Assembly (NCBI GenBank): GCA_008704415.1
Contig: VXIS01000228.1
Coordinates: 16,211-80,210, forward strand
Source of the DNA: Sphaerosporella brunnea
Taxonomy: Eukaryota > Ascomycota > Pezizomycetes > Pezizales > Pyronemataceae
Length of the DNA: 64,000 bases
Reading direction: 5' to 3'
The notes below the pieces were generated by a model. It was not told where the DNA came from, made no database searches, and was given only the letters and a program-made list of their open reading frames with translations. Position 1 is the first letter of the stretch; every line of letters starts with the position of its first letter. The position numbers and the translations under genes were made by a program. Shown piece by piece: positions 22,135 to 33,238 of the stretch.

Positions 22135-22830
22135 CTACCTGCCTGCGCGGCCTCTAGGTCGCCCTCTAGGCCGTACTCTTCCGCGCGCAGGACCTGCTCC
22201 TTCTGCCGAGCCGGAGGAGGCGTCGTTCATGATCGGATGAGAAGGTACTTGACTGGGGCCTAGGTCTTCAGGTTCTGCCTCGCTTTCACCACTACTGTCA
22301 CAATTTAAGCCTTGCATGAGATGCGCGAGATGCTCTCCAGAATCACTGGACTCAGAGCACTCATCCTGCTCTTGATGACAACCCCGCGTCCTCCACTCCT
22401 TGATACCAGACTGCAACACTTGCGGGTGCAATCCCTTGATCGATAGCTCGGTGTCGCAGGTTCCATCAATGGGAAGTGACAAGCCTAATCTCCGGAAGCT
22501 CTGCACATCAACTTTTTGACGAGTTGTACAGAAGTGTTCCCAAGCTTTCCCCACACAGCGAGTCATGAGTACTCGCATTTTTCCAACCGCACTGTCCTTT
22601 TTACCAACAAGAATACCGGTCGTGGCAGAGTATACCTCAAGGAGATCTAGCTAACCATCGGTGGCTTGAAAACTTGTTAGGAGAAGCCAGAAGCGGAGGA
22701 GCCAGATGAACAAGTGAAGGGGAGTCGTGAGACCAACGTACCTGTTAGAGGAGAACTTTGAAAGGTCGATTGACGGAGACATCTAAGGGCTGCACAAGGT
22801 ACTGCATGCCCGGGAACACACACCCAGATA
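22135..22830 (-). pseudogene. Pogo/Tigger-like DDE transposase relic (C-terminal part)
   Basis: On the minus strand a piece near 22745-22815 reads GMQYLVQPLDVSVNRPFK, matching the QPLDVSVNKPFK signature with the third catalytic Asp region of DDE_1 (Tigger/pogo) transposases. It ends in a stop. Farther on, 22135-22578 gives WEHFCTTRQK, SFRRLGLSLPIDGT then DTELSIKGL, the typical C-terminal segment of the same transposases, followed by an acidic stretch and Arg/Gly-rich tail. The two parts are not in one frame and the N-terminal catalytic region upstream (to about 23400) is unreadable. The copy is dead. Confidence 0.65.
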
Positions 22831-24044
22831 CTCGAGACCTGCCTTGAGGGAGGGGAGTTGCATTTGCCCCCAAGTTTTTTGCACTCTGTGGGGTATCGCC
22901 AACCGCTTAAGATAGCCAAATTCCGGGTTTTTTTGTTGATAAAACAGCGGTTGCCTGGAGCAATAAGCAGAAACCCTTCTCTCGCCTTAGCTAGTCGCTG
23001 CTGAATCCGTCTAGTATCGAAACCCTTGGTGTGATCGGCTTTTACCAGACATCCATCGTGAATCTCCTCATCTCATGCAAGGCTTTGCGAAGCGTAACTC
23101 CGTCTGCTCCGCCCACGTCACGCTTGCAATGGTTGGCTTCAAACGTAGTTTCAGTCCAAAGTCATCAAGCGATCGCAAAATACAGGTCCGGTTTCTTCAG
23201 TGGGTTGCAAGTATGAGGAGCGAGACCGACCTTTCATCGCCGAACCTCAGAGTCGGCGAAAAACGGACAGAGATGTGCTGGCACGAGTGACCGAAAAAAA
23301 AAAAACCAATGCAGCCAACATTTTGCCCAGCCCAAGCACAGCAAACGCTGCAATACAGGTGTGAGCTTGCGGGTGAGGCGATCAGGATTCTTCCGCAGTG
23401 TAGTTACACACGTACGTGTCACTTGGAATTGGGCGATATCTCCCCCGCTCTCAGACTCTGAGACATTAGAGTATGGCGGCTGGGTGCCAAGTCACCAAAA
23501 TTCTGGCTGCAGCAATGCAAAAAGCAGCGAAGAAGAATAAATTCAATATCAAGCCATTAGAATTCTCCTTGGCCTCGCCTATAACGGCGTAACCACAGGC
23601 TGACTGTTTCGCTCAAGGTTGGTGTTATCAGACGGTGAAGAAACGCCGCCATACAGTGCACTCCCGCCGCGCTACATGTGCCCGCATGGCCGCACAATGA
23701 TATTCACAACCACCCTTCTACGGCACTCCCACCGGACTCTGTTTCTAGTTACAGACAGTGCAACAAAGCATTCCCATCACGGAATCATTATTTTATTTCG
23801 CTTCGTTGCTTGTGACGTTGCTGCAGCCACTTGACGCTCGGCCGCCATAGTACTGCATCCAACATGCCATGTTGGAGCCTCACCATCACCACTTGCAATC
23901 CCCGCAGCCTTGTGCTTTTGGGATTCAAGATATTGCGTGGTTTGCCGTCTTTCATGTGCGGCTGGTCTGAGAGGATATAACAGCTGGGCGCTGTCTGTAA
24001 CATTTGGTATTGCCCAGAAAACTTCACCGAAAACTCCTCTCGAA
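22831..24044. other. Decayed DNA upstream of membrane-protein gene
   Basis: Probably includes the unreadable 5' part of the transposase relic (to about 23400), then the promoter of the membrane-protein gene. No intact frame with family features. Confidence 0.4.
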
Positions 24045-26265
24045 ATGACCCGCCTCTCGAATATCCCGCTTTTCATGAGTTTGTACCTTTTCGTCACAAT
24101 CCCATCATTCGTCTCGCTTGTCTTCGCCGTCCCACTTGCCCAGCCCCTCGAAATCCGCCCGTTCGCGCCCAAAATTTACGACTACCCAACAGAGGTTGAA
24201 AAAAGTTGGGTCCTAGAGCCACGTACGCGGGGAAGCATCGGTCTACTATGGTCATGTACCTTCACCATCTTGCTTGCGGTGTGGTCGACTTTGCACCTCA
24301 ACATGCAAATGGCGGCGGATGCCACACTTGACGACGCTCTCGGCGAGTCACCTACAACTCCCACTCCATGGTTCCAGTGGATCAGACGGCAGTTCAGTCC
24401 AAAACATCGGGTGGGATGGAAATACAAGTTCTTCTGGGCCCTTTTGACGCTCGTGGTACCGGAGCTTCCTTTGGCAGTGGCACTGGGAGAACTGTGGACC
24501 GCAAGGGATCTGTTGAAACAGCTCGAGGTGAAAAAGGTGACCAAGGAAGCACCCAAGGAGGCACCCCAGGAGGAACCCCAGGCTTTCAAGAAATGGGATC
24601 TCACTATGGCGTTCTATGTGGTCATGGGCGGGTTTTACGTTCACCAGTAAGGGCTTGCCTTATCACTTGAAAAGGGACGTCAATTGAACTGGCTAATCTG
24701 AGTGTGTCCAGAGATCGTCAAGGACCCCATTCCCTTCGGGACCGGGTGACATGGGTGAATCGCCGACGTCTCCAAAAGTTCACGGATCCCAAAACCGAGA
24801 GAAACATCGCAATCAGCACCGAGATAAAGGGTACCAAAAGAATCGTCACCGAAACAATTGTCATCGTTACCGACACAACTGTTGCCGATACAACCGTCAA
24901 AACAACTATCGGCAATCCCCGATACGATCGCCGGTACCGAGAAAACCATCACCAGAACAACCAGCATCGAAATAAGGAACGGCAAAAAAAAAATTACACC
25001 GAGGAAATTGTCACCGTTACTGACCCAGCAGTTGCCAGAACGAACGTCATCGAGGGAACCGCCATCGAAAACATTACAGATGATAAAGCACGCGATGTTT
25101 TGACACCGCATGGCTTTCTCTATATTGCGCGCTTGCTCCAAGACTTAAAGGAAAAAAATACGGAAAGAGATAATGCCGAATACGAGCGACTACAACGTCA
25201 GATAAACGACATGAATACCTCCATTCTGCGCGACCTAAGCAAGACAAATACAGTCGCAAAGGTGATTGTGTTTCTCCAAGCAGCCTGGATAATAGTCCAG
25301 GTTACCGGCCGTTTCCTCGAACCTCTCCCAGTGGCACTCCTCGAACTCCACACGGCTGCACATTCTGTGTGCGCCATCATAATGTACGCTACTTGGTGGT
25401 ATAAGCCGATGGATATTTTTATTGCAACTCCCATCTTCCTTACCGAGGATCAATATAATACAATGCGGACGAAACGTACGTTTGATGCCACCAACCATCT
25501 CCGAGTTCCGGGCTATGCACGCGACTTCCTCAGAGGGAACAAAAGTAACACGTTCCCCGATTCCCGTCGGGTATTTTCAGCCGCATTGCCAACTACTGGC
25601 GGTCCCTTCTTTTGCTTTCCGAGGAGGAAGATGAGAATAAATATTACTTGAGTTCGCAAGGCACTCTCGCCAAAGAGCTTTACAAGCAGATGGTCGGTCG
25701 TGTACGGTTTTTCGACGATGTTCTAAAAGGAGTTGTCCAGGCGCTTATGCACATCGTTTTCAGTTGGAATAAATGGCCACTCAAAGCACTTATATGGTTC
25801 CTCACGACAATCTTTTACAGCAGCTGTCACCTCGTATCATGGAACTGGCATTTCCCAACCGACGTCGAGGCACTACTCTGGCATCTCTGCACCGTATATA
25901 CTGCCGGTAGCATCTTGATCTTAGGTATCTTAGCCATGATTGCCTCGCTTTACGTCGTCTACTTCGAGAGTAGGCAGTCCAAGCAGGGCAATACACCGCC
26001 TCCACCCTGTTGGGGGGAAATAGAGACCATCGGCGGAAAGATTCGGTTCCTGGTCGACGAGGTTATCCGCCATGGATTGCGATTTGTCGGCTTGGGGCTT
26101 ACCGTCGGAATTCCGTTTTGGTTGCTGGCGCGGGTCTTCATGGTAGTGGAAGCATACATCAGCATTAGGAATCTCAAAAAAGGCTCGTTTGAGACAGTGC
26201 AATGGTCAGAATTTGGGATAATTTGGGCTAGTATTCAGAAAGAAAACCAAATAAGCGGGGGGTAA
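24045..26265 (+). CDS. Polytopic fungal membrane protein of an expanded uncharacterised family (frame junction unresolved)
   Basis: Exon 1 is 24045-24646 and exon 2 starts at 24712 after a 65-base intron. It begins with a signal-peptide-like helix (LFMSLYLFVTIPSFVSLVFA) and has more membrane segments, e.g. FYVVMGGFYVHQ. After a Thr/Arg/Asn-rich stretch come TPHGFLYIARLL, AKVIVFLQAAWIIVQVTGRF and LPVALLELHTAAHSVCAI. This LELHT-H-VCA-MY motif is shared by a large lineage-expanded fungal family of unknown function. A third open segment, about 25582-26265, carries four more membrane helices (LKALIWFLTTIFYSS and GSILILGILAMIASLYVVYF among them). It is in another frame; candidate donors between 25476 and 25545 do not join to the acceptor at 25580 in phase with good splice sites. 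Either an atypical splice or a frameshift separates the parts. Function unknown. Confidence 0.65.
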
Positions 26266-26951
26266 TTTTTTTTTTTGAGAAGTTGGAAGGGAATGTGAAG
26301 GATTGTTTGTTTTTATGGTTCAGCATCATGGGGAAAGGGGCAAGGGGACAAGATATTGAAGTTTTTTTTTTTTTCCTTTTTTTTTCCCCTTTTTTTGTTC
26401 CCTTTTGTGGGCGGGAGGGCCGAAGGAATCTTGGGTGTTAACGAGACCGATTTCTGAATCTCGTTTGTGAAGCTCAACTTCAACCATGCGCTTGTTACCC
26501 ATGCGATACCTACCGATTTTCATGGTTTTACTCAGGCAACAGCGCCAAGGTTGCAACTATGGCTGCTTCAATCCCGCCCGTGTTGGGAATTGGTCAGCTG
26601 CCGCCACCCAAAAGCCTGCTTCTGGTATGAAGATTCAGGAATGGAACGCTGGCCCTTGTAAGACAACGTGTCGACTGCAGGTTCGAAGCTCCAACCCATA
26701 CTCACCTATCTCGGTAACATGTCGATGTCACGCTGTCATGTTGGCGGTGGGCGAGCGCGGCGACGGCGACGCCTGAAAGAAGGACGCGCGGTTAGCGCGG
26801 CTAGACCAGGGGCGCCGGCAGATCTGCACAAGCGGAAGATCTAAAAGCAACCCCAGAAACTCATCTCTACCGTGATTTGTGCGCGCATAGAGAGCCAACT
26901 CAAGGCCGATAACTATCAAGTACATATCTATCGAGCCATATTGCAGTCACC
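26266..26951. other. Intergenic with T-rich tract
   Basis: T-rich at 26361-26395, then about 550 bases with short frames only. Promoter side of the TatD-family pseudogene. Nothing else seen. Confidence 0.45.
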
Positions 26952-27290
26952 ATGCATCCCTTCCAGGCGACAGCTCCGCGCTTTGTGCGACTGCTTTTAA
27001 ACGCTTCAAGATCCGCAGCATCTAACAGCGCCTGCGTCTCATCTTCAACACACGCATCTTCATCTTCTTCATTCTCGCACATATCAAATCACAGAAGAAA
27101 CCTTCTCACAACAAAACATTCAGCCATGTCTACGGTGCTCGAGAACGTGGTTTCGAAAAGCACGGGCCCCTGCGTGGGACGCCAGCCCCGAGTCCCCATA
27201 GCCTCGACCTTGACCAGCACCGCGTCGACCGGCCCGATATCAAAGCGTCATACATTGATACCCATTGACACATGTTTACGACCCTTTCAC

Positions 27291-27690
27291 TACCGCATTA
27301 TCCCGGTAATAACGAAATTTCACAGACCCCGAAGTATACTGACACGTACCGTTCAGCGGGCAGTGAAGCTGGGTGGGAAGTGTTTCGATGCGAGCTGGAG
27401 TGCAAAGTGGCGAGCTGGAGTGCGAAGACGCGACGTGAAAAGTCAAAAAGACGTCAATGCGACGAAGATGCTGGAGACAAGGTGGAGACGGGGAAGAGCG
27501 AGCGCTCAGGCTGTCGCTGCGGTCTCCATCTCCCCGCTCTGTTTAAGGATTTACTGACCACTACCGGTCGAGCACTGTCCAAGCACGTCGCTTCCAACCG
27601 CCTCTCACACAGCTTTACTGCCCGCTGAACGGTACGTGTCAGTATACTTCGGGGTCTGTGAAATTTTGTTATTACCGGGATAATGCGGTA
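27291..27690. mobile_element. 400-base palindromic element inserted in the TatD gene
   Basis: Ends are TACCGCATTATCCCGGTAAT and ATTACCGGGATAATGCGGTA. The inverted repeats run for about 80 bases with very few differences (both contain GAAGTATACTGACACGTACC in opposite orientation). Flanking TA on both sides fits Tc1/mariner-type insertion. The 230-base middle has a short repeat, GCGAGCTGGAGTGC, twice, and no coding. It shares the TACCG tip with the hairpin MITE family 1 but is otherwise different. Confidence 0.8.
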
Positions 27691-27746
27691 CCGTAGAGTT
27701 CCTTATATGCCACACAGTGGCCAAGTGACTGTGCCACTGGTAATGA
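27689..27746. mobile_element. Fragment of hairpin MITE family 1
   Basis: Directly abutting the palindromic element, TACCGTAGAG then CAGTGGCCAAGTGACTGTGCC resembles the left end and internal AGTGACT units of family 1. It has no right arm. It overlaps the last TA of its neighbour, so one element may have inserted into the end of the other. Confidence 0.4.
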
Positions 27747-28849
27747 AAGCGGTGTGCAGTTTTCCTACACCCAGCACAAAGCGGCTCACGAAATCCCAAG
27801 AAACTCTGGGGCGAATCCATCCCCGAAAGCCGGGTGGATCTGCCCGCAAGGCGCTCGTTTCCGCCAAATGTAAAAGCAGTTCATCGATATCCATTGCGAC
27901 CCCCCGTGGGAGACTACCACGAGCAAGCACTCAACCTCACTGACTGGCCTGAAGATTTCACATACTAGTACGTTTTTCCGCAGTTTGATACCCGTGATTG
28001 TGGCTGTGCTGACAAAAGCTTGCCTCGGCTTCGCCGCCGGTGGTCATCCACATGTTGCCATGGATTACACCGATGAAGCGCACCGCAAGTTTGTCGATCT
28101 CATGTCACACCCACGATGTGTAGCCTGGGGCGAGTGTGGTCTTGATATTTTCAAGAACAAGCCATATAAACATGGGAAGCAGCGGGAGGTATCCACCCGG
28201 CAGATCGAGGCTGCCGCGTCCCGCCGGTAATCATCTATAGCCGAGAAGCCGACGCTGTGATGCGGGAGGTGCTGGATAAGCACATACCGCGTGACCACGT
28301 CTTCCAAGTGCACTGTTTCGCGTCTTCTCGTGAGCTTGGGAGTTGGGTGCTGGAGACGTTCCCGAACTCGTATCTCGGCATCACTGGTGTCGTCTCGTAC
28401 AAGCTGCCATCTGTGCACGAACTCATCAGGAACGGGGAGCTGCCGTTGAGTCGCATGTTGATGGGGACGGACGCGCCGTTCATGACGACGAAGGGTATAC
28501 ACGTGGGCTAAGCAAACAAGATCCAGAAAACAGGCAAAAAAGAAGTTTGAGTTCTGACATAGCGGAATGATACCGTTCACGGCCGAAGTAGTGGCAGACT
28601 TGATAAACGAGGGGAGGGAAGCACGAGGTGAGGCGGAGAGAACGAACGTCGAGGAGGTGTTGAAAACCACACGGCAAAATGCGGAGAAGGTCTATCGTAT
28701 CGAGCTAGGGGCTGAAACCGATGCCGAATAGTTGGGTGATGTTTTCATTCTGTATGTAGGTATGGATGGCGTTCACGCTTAGCTTTTATTGATGGCTCTG
28801 TCGATATTTAAGGGTTTGGTGCAAACGCGCACCGGCTTCAAATATTCAT

Positions 28850-29190
28850 GTTAAGTCATCCCTCTTTATTCCGACTCTGTACTTCCGCCCGGGCACTACG
28901 TTTTGACAGGGGACCCAATAGCCCTCCATCTGAAGCTCTCAAAAGGTAGGCGTTTCTAACAAGCTGTGCAGCTTGTCTAGATTCGTTGGCCTTATTGGTC
29001 GGAGTAACTGATGGGCTGGTAACGCGGTTTGGAACCCTTCGGCCGGCTGGTAAAAGGTGCAGCTTGCCTGCATCGAGGCTTTGGAGTTGTCCGAAATCAT
29101 CGCTAAGTCTCCTGAGGGACTTCGTTTGTCATCTAAAGAACAGAATTAAGTAAGTGATATTGAGCGGGACAAAAACAATCAATCCTTTTG
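28850..29190 (-). repeat. Dispersed repeat X, copy 1 (inverted)
   Basis: Reverse-complement match to 30000-30345. The shared core reads on the minus strand GATTTCGGACAACTCCAAAG ... CCAGCCGGCCGAAGGGTTCC. Similarity extends outward to AAGTACAGAGTCGGAATAAA on one side and GATATCACTTA-like sequence on the other. The reading frame of the core (SDNSKASMQASC, YQPAEGFQTA) is kept in all copies, so it may derive from an exon, but no family is recognised. Confidence 0.6.
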
Positions 29191-29393
29191 GTTTCTTCAA
29201 ATTCTAACAGAAATATCTCTTGTTGTATGAGTGATGTCCAATGAGTCAGCATGTGCACAACACTAACCAGGCCCGATAGAAGCGTCGTCCAACCACCAAG
29301 CTGAAAACACCCGTTTCAACTTTTGGATCTTACTTTCTATCGTCCTGGGTTGGCCCTCACCCCCCTGTCTATTCAATTTGTCCATCCATCAAC

Positions 29394-29997
29394 GATGGAA
29401 CGGACTTTTGTCGAGTGGCCGGATAGACTCACAGAAAGCTCCCCACTCCTCACCACCACCACACCGCCCCATACCCCAGACGCAATCTCTCATCCATGGC
29501 TAGAATCAAGTTTCCTACTTGATATTTACAATAATTTACTGAGGTAGATGTTTACAGTTCAATTCTTTCGTGCTCATGAGTATGACTGCGAACGGAAAGG
29601 TGTTGTATCCGCAGCCTACTAGGATTTCCACGTTTCGATACCTTTAGCAGGATGCTTGCAATTATAAATGACATTTTCGTGAATTACCTACCCTTTACCG
29701 GCGCCGCTCTACCGTGCAAGGATGTTGATTTTGGACAAAGACGGCAATGATATTGGGGGCATGGAAGTAAAGGAGAATTTGAAACCGCTGGACACGCCGA
29801 AGAGATTCGCCGTTGACTTCCATGCCGCCCTACTGGCCGACAATCCGATTGGGTCCTTACATCTTGCGATTGGGGCATGTGGCTTTTCGCTCATGACCAT
29901 GGATGCTCCCAGGAAAACTCAGCGCATGGGCCAATACTGTCATCGGGGGAGGAGAACAATCAATTCCGGCAATGAAGGTCGGAATTGTACTCTTTAA
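29394..29997 (+). CDS. Possible two-exon gene of unknown function
   Basis: A frame from ATG 29394 (MERTFVEWPDRLTESSPLL) ends at a GTAGAT donor at 29545. A CAAG acceptor at about 29719 would join it in phase to MLILDKDGNDIGGMEVKENL and continue to a stop at 29997. The product would be about 140 residues. Composition is coding-like (DKDGND, FAVDFHAALLADNPIGSL) but there is no known domain, and the gene sits between copies of a dispersed repeat. This is a weak prediction. Confidence 0.2.
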
Positions 29998-29999
29998 GG

Positions 30000-30345
30000 T
30001 ACATGTATGTTCACAATATTATCCCACTCAATATCACTTACTTAATTATGTTGTCTAGATGACCAACGAAGTCCCGGTGGGCGAATTGGCGATAATATCG
30101 GACAGTTCCAAAACCCCAATACAGGCGAGCCGCCGGCTGTACCAGCCGGCGGAAGGGTTTCAAACCACCTTACCCACCCATCAACTACTGCGACCAATAA
30201 AGCCAACAATTTAGGTAAGTTGTACAACTTGCTCTAAACGTCGAGAGCTACATGATTCCGCTATCAAAAATTCGAGCTGAGGATAGTGCCTGGGCCCAGC
30301 GGAAGTACAGAGTGGGAGTAAAGAGAGATGAATTACAAAGGGGGT
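30000..30345 (+). repeat. Dispersed repeat X, copy 2
   Basis: Inverted partner of copy 1, about 800 bases away, similar over about 340 bases with scattered substitutions and small gaps. It contains the conserved core GATAATATCGGACAGTTCCA ... CCAGCCGGCGGAAGGGTTTC and a CAACTTGCT palindrome-like segment. Confidence 0.6.
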
Positions 30346-30426
30346 TGAAAAACTGCTTACAGCGGGACATTTTGAGCCTTTTGGGGGGTAAAAGGCATGG
30401 CAGTTCCCTCGAAGCTGTATAAGCGC

Positions 30427-30545
30427 TTGACGAACGAAGTTCCCCCTAGAAGACTTAGCGATAATTTCGGACAACTCCAAAGCCTTGATGCAGGCAAGCT
30501 GCACCATTTACCAGCCGGCCGAAGGGTTCCAAACCGCTTATCGGT
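30427..30545 (+). repeat. Dispersed repeat X, copy 3 (core only)
   Basis: Direct repeat of the core of copies 1 and 2: ACGAACGAAGTTCCCCCTAG, GATAATTTCGGACAACTCCA and CCAGCCGGCCGAAGGGTTCC. It is closer to copy 1 than to copy 2. It starts about 80 bases after the end of copy 2 similarity and is followed by a 160-residue open frame to 30964 without family features. Confidence 0.6.
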
Positions 30546-32264
30546 TCCCAAACAACGACCTGGCGTTGATCCGTGTTGATAACGATTGCTTCGGAATGCA
30601 AGCCACTCGTCTCCTCCACTCGCCACAACCGAACCCGAATAAAATCGTTACAATCAACATATTTGCCACCGGAAAACAGATGATGAGTACCCAAGGCATT
30701 CGATTACAGAGGCGGTCCAATAAAACCATCCCTGGCAGGCCCGAAGGACCGCCATACCTCTATATACATCAAGGAAGATTCGCAACATCTCTACCGATAA
30801 TCCAACAACCTCCGCAGGTCCGTGGAGGCGTGTGCGGCGCACCGCTCCTGATCACCGGGGGCCAGAGGCCGACGATATTGTTTGAGGAGTTGCTGTTTTT
30901 TTTTTTGCTGGGCCGACGTCCGGGGATATTGGTCTTCGTTGCTCTGTTATGCGGAAATATGTGATCCGTTGCTAGACGGTGATTGGGATTTGATGTGATG
31001 TTTCTACTTTCGAGATACCTAGCTCCTTCAGATAGGTACACACCAATCCAGATATCCCTTTGATTGTACGCGTTTGGCATTTTGATAGCTCCTCCTCCTC
31101 AAGGTCTGCTTCCGGCATCACCAGCTTGCAATATCGGGCCCATTGCACCTTCTCCTGCTTCGTAGCAATCCAAGGTTGACTGCGCGCGTTGTTATGGTGT
31201 GAGCACTAAACACGCTGCCGCCACACCGGTCATAAGACGCCACTTGTTGTGTACCACGGGATATAAAAGCCATGTCCGCAGGCTTGGAGTGGACGACACA
31301 GATGTCTTTTTCTACCGTTCCGAATCGATAGAGGAAGGTCATCCCGCACGGGCTCCACATTGCATCACTCGATCGCCGTTTTTTTTCCTCGCCGAGTGAC
31401 TAGGCGTGAAGGAAGGCAGAACTGTTCTTGCCCCATATCCAGAAACCACCACTTTCCACCATCGCTGCCCTCAACCGATGTGCCCCCCCGTCGAAAAAAA
31501 AAGTGGGTTGTGTTCGGCGAACATTGCACATATGTTAATGATGATAGATCTCGCCGACGACGCACAATTCGCAGAGCCTAGAATGTACCAACTTGCATAA
31601 GTTGCGTTGCAGCCTTGAATCTGAATCCGAGCTTGTCAAGTTTTTGAAGAAGAGCCGCCCCCCAAGGCGTTGAACCGAAAAAGGATAAGTTTTTTTCTTT
31701 CTGGATCTCCACACGTCGTTGATAATTCCAAGGTGATTAATCGAGATAATGGGATAGCGCATGGCAGGGGGTGCTGTTTCCTAAAGTCAGCTATATCCCT
31801 GGAGGAAAGCGACCATAGCCACCCGCTTCTCTGTGGGCTTACATGTTTTTGCTAGATAAGTAGCCTAGAAGCAATCCTCGAATGATTGTGAAGGCGAAGA
31901 CGACAATCCTTTGAACAGACCCCCGCGGCGGGAGGGCGGATGGGCGATGACGAGGCGCCGGAGAGGACAATGCTTCCGAAGGTTGTCAATTGATCTGAGG
32001 CCAAGTGGAGCCGCTCTCCTTATGTAAAGCCTATGATTATAACGTCAGTAGCATTTAATGATGGGAGTTGAAAACCCTTACCGCGATCCATCGGCGGAGA
32101 GGGGTTTCCGTGGTTAAAACTTCCATATGGGGAATGTGATAATCACCACCATCACATCTGCACTTCCATGAGATAGATGAGCAAGGAAATATTTTTTAAA
32201 CTATTCATGAAACGAGAGTCAAAAAAAAAAAAAAATGAAAAAAAGAGCGAAAAAAAGGGAAACC
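30546..32264. other. Gene-free stretch
   Basis: About 1.7 kb. An open frame continues from repeat copy 3 to 30964 but becomes low-complexity at its end (T run at 30898). Otherwise only short frames. I see no gene, RNA or recognisable element. Confidence 0.4.
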
Positions 32265-32480
32265 CACCATCCATGAAAATTGTTTCCACCGTTGTTAGCA
32301 ACACAACGTGCCATGATTGAAGGAAGACGAGAGATCTCTCTATTTATCTCTTCAATGGTTATACGATCTAATTCTTCCAGTAAAACCTGCTTCATTCGAC
32401 TCAAAGTGGTTACCCTTCCGATCCCCTCCGTGTCTGGATGCGCTTCAACAACAACCAAATTCGCTTAATGGGGTTCAAAT
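32265..32480 (-). pseudogene. Tc1/mariner-type transposase fragment
   Basis: On the minus strand, LNPIKRIWLLLKRIQTR (from 32480) is the conserved LNPIEN-W-LK signature after the last catalytic residue of Tc1/mariner transposases. After a single frameshift it continues as RMKQVLLEELDRITIEEINR then ISRLPSIMARCVANNGG, the usual end of such proteins (EEINKLIDSMPRR-like). Only the last 70 codons remain. It could be a relic of the family that mobilised the TA-flanked MITEs, but that is inference. Confidence 0.65.
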
Positions 32481-33003
32481 CAACGTATGCAAATAAACTG
32501 TCGCCTACCTGAGACGTTCTTTCGCTCCACTGGCAACTGTGATCGCATTGCTGAGTGTTGAGAAGCGGGAACTCTCACACAGCCGAGATTTGGTGGTTAA
32601 CCCAGAGCCGAGTAACTAGCCGTCTTGATCATTTTGTTAGCAACGAGTAGTAGCGAGAATTGAAATCCACAGGTGATACGGTGTGCAAGGCAACCTCGAG
32701 ACGCCGATACAGGAAAACGCGGGTATGCCATCGTCACTGTTGCGGTGACGAAATCGAAATGAAATCATCGTACATTCGCAGTTTTGTTATCAGTTGCGGT
32801 TCAGTACCTCCTTATGGAAGATAGATGGCTTGGGGCTGCGACAATGAAACAACCCGTGACGGCTATAAACCTCATCCCTAAGTTTTTTTTTTGCCTGTTG
32901 ACTAATTTCGAATCATTATCGCTGAACATTTTTCTCATACAAGGGGAGTACGCAAGGCGTATGAGAGTGGCAACGTGGCGGTGGAATGTGACGATCTTCT
33001 CGA
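32481..33003. other. Gene-free stretch
   Basis: About 520 bases between the transposase fragment and two MITEs. No coding or repeat signal found. Confidence 0.4.
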
Positions 33004-33110
33004 TACCGTAGAGCTTCGGTAATAAGGCAATGTGGCTAAGTGACTTTGCCATGAGGCTGAGTGACTTCTCCACAGAGCGCAGTGACTTTGCCACATTGCC
33101 TTAGTACCGA
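33004..33110. mobile_element. Hairpin MITE, family 1, copy 3
   Basis: Begins TACCGTAGAGCTTCGGTAAT and has the same inside as copy 2 (AAGTGACTTTGCC, GTGACTTCTCC, GCAGTGACTTTGCC). The right arm reaches CCTTAGTACCGA and is then cut short before the terminal TA. Only 128 bases separate it from copy 4. Confidence 0.75.
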
Positions 33111-33238
33111 GATAATAGCTCCCGTTCTTCGCTCGCAAGGGCCATCCACGCTCGGCGAAACTTTCCGAGAACTGGCATGTATTTTCCGTGACTTTTACGG
33201 TGTTGTGATACAAATTGTTGATGCCTATGCAGGTAGAG

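Larger units (their letters stand above)
26952..28731 (+). pseudogene. TatD-family nuclease gene, disrupted
   Basis: The ATG at 26952 opens a presequence-like start (MHPFQATAPRFVRLLLNASR). In a shifted frame, DIKASYIDTH followed by TGA and CAC corresponds to the DTHCH metal-binding start of TatD enzymes, with a stop in place of the Cys. Directly after, at 27291, a 400-base palindromic element interrupts the gene. Later pieces are readable: GGHPHVAMDYTDEAHRKF, HPRCVAWGECGLDIFKN, then after a frameshift near 28228 VIIYSREADAVMREVLDKHI, VFQVHCFASSREL, YLGITGVVSYKLPS and LMGTDAPFMTT. The C-terminus, IPFTAEVVADLINEGRE, ends at 28731. TatD enzymes are metal-dependent DNases with the HxH, E, H, H, D residues seen here. 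Stops, shifts and the insertion make it a pseudogene. Confidence 0.75.

Noticed and set aside
21859..22263. 134-codon Ser-rich frame
   Set aside because: Antisense of the transposase relic.
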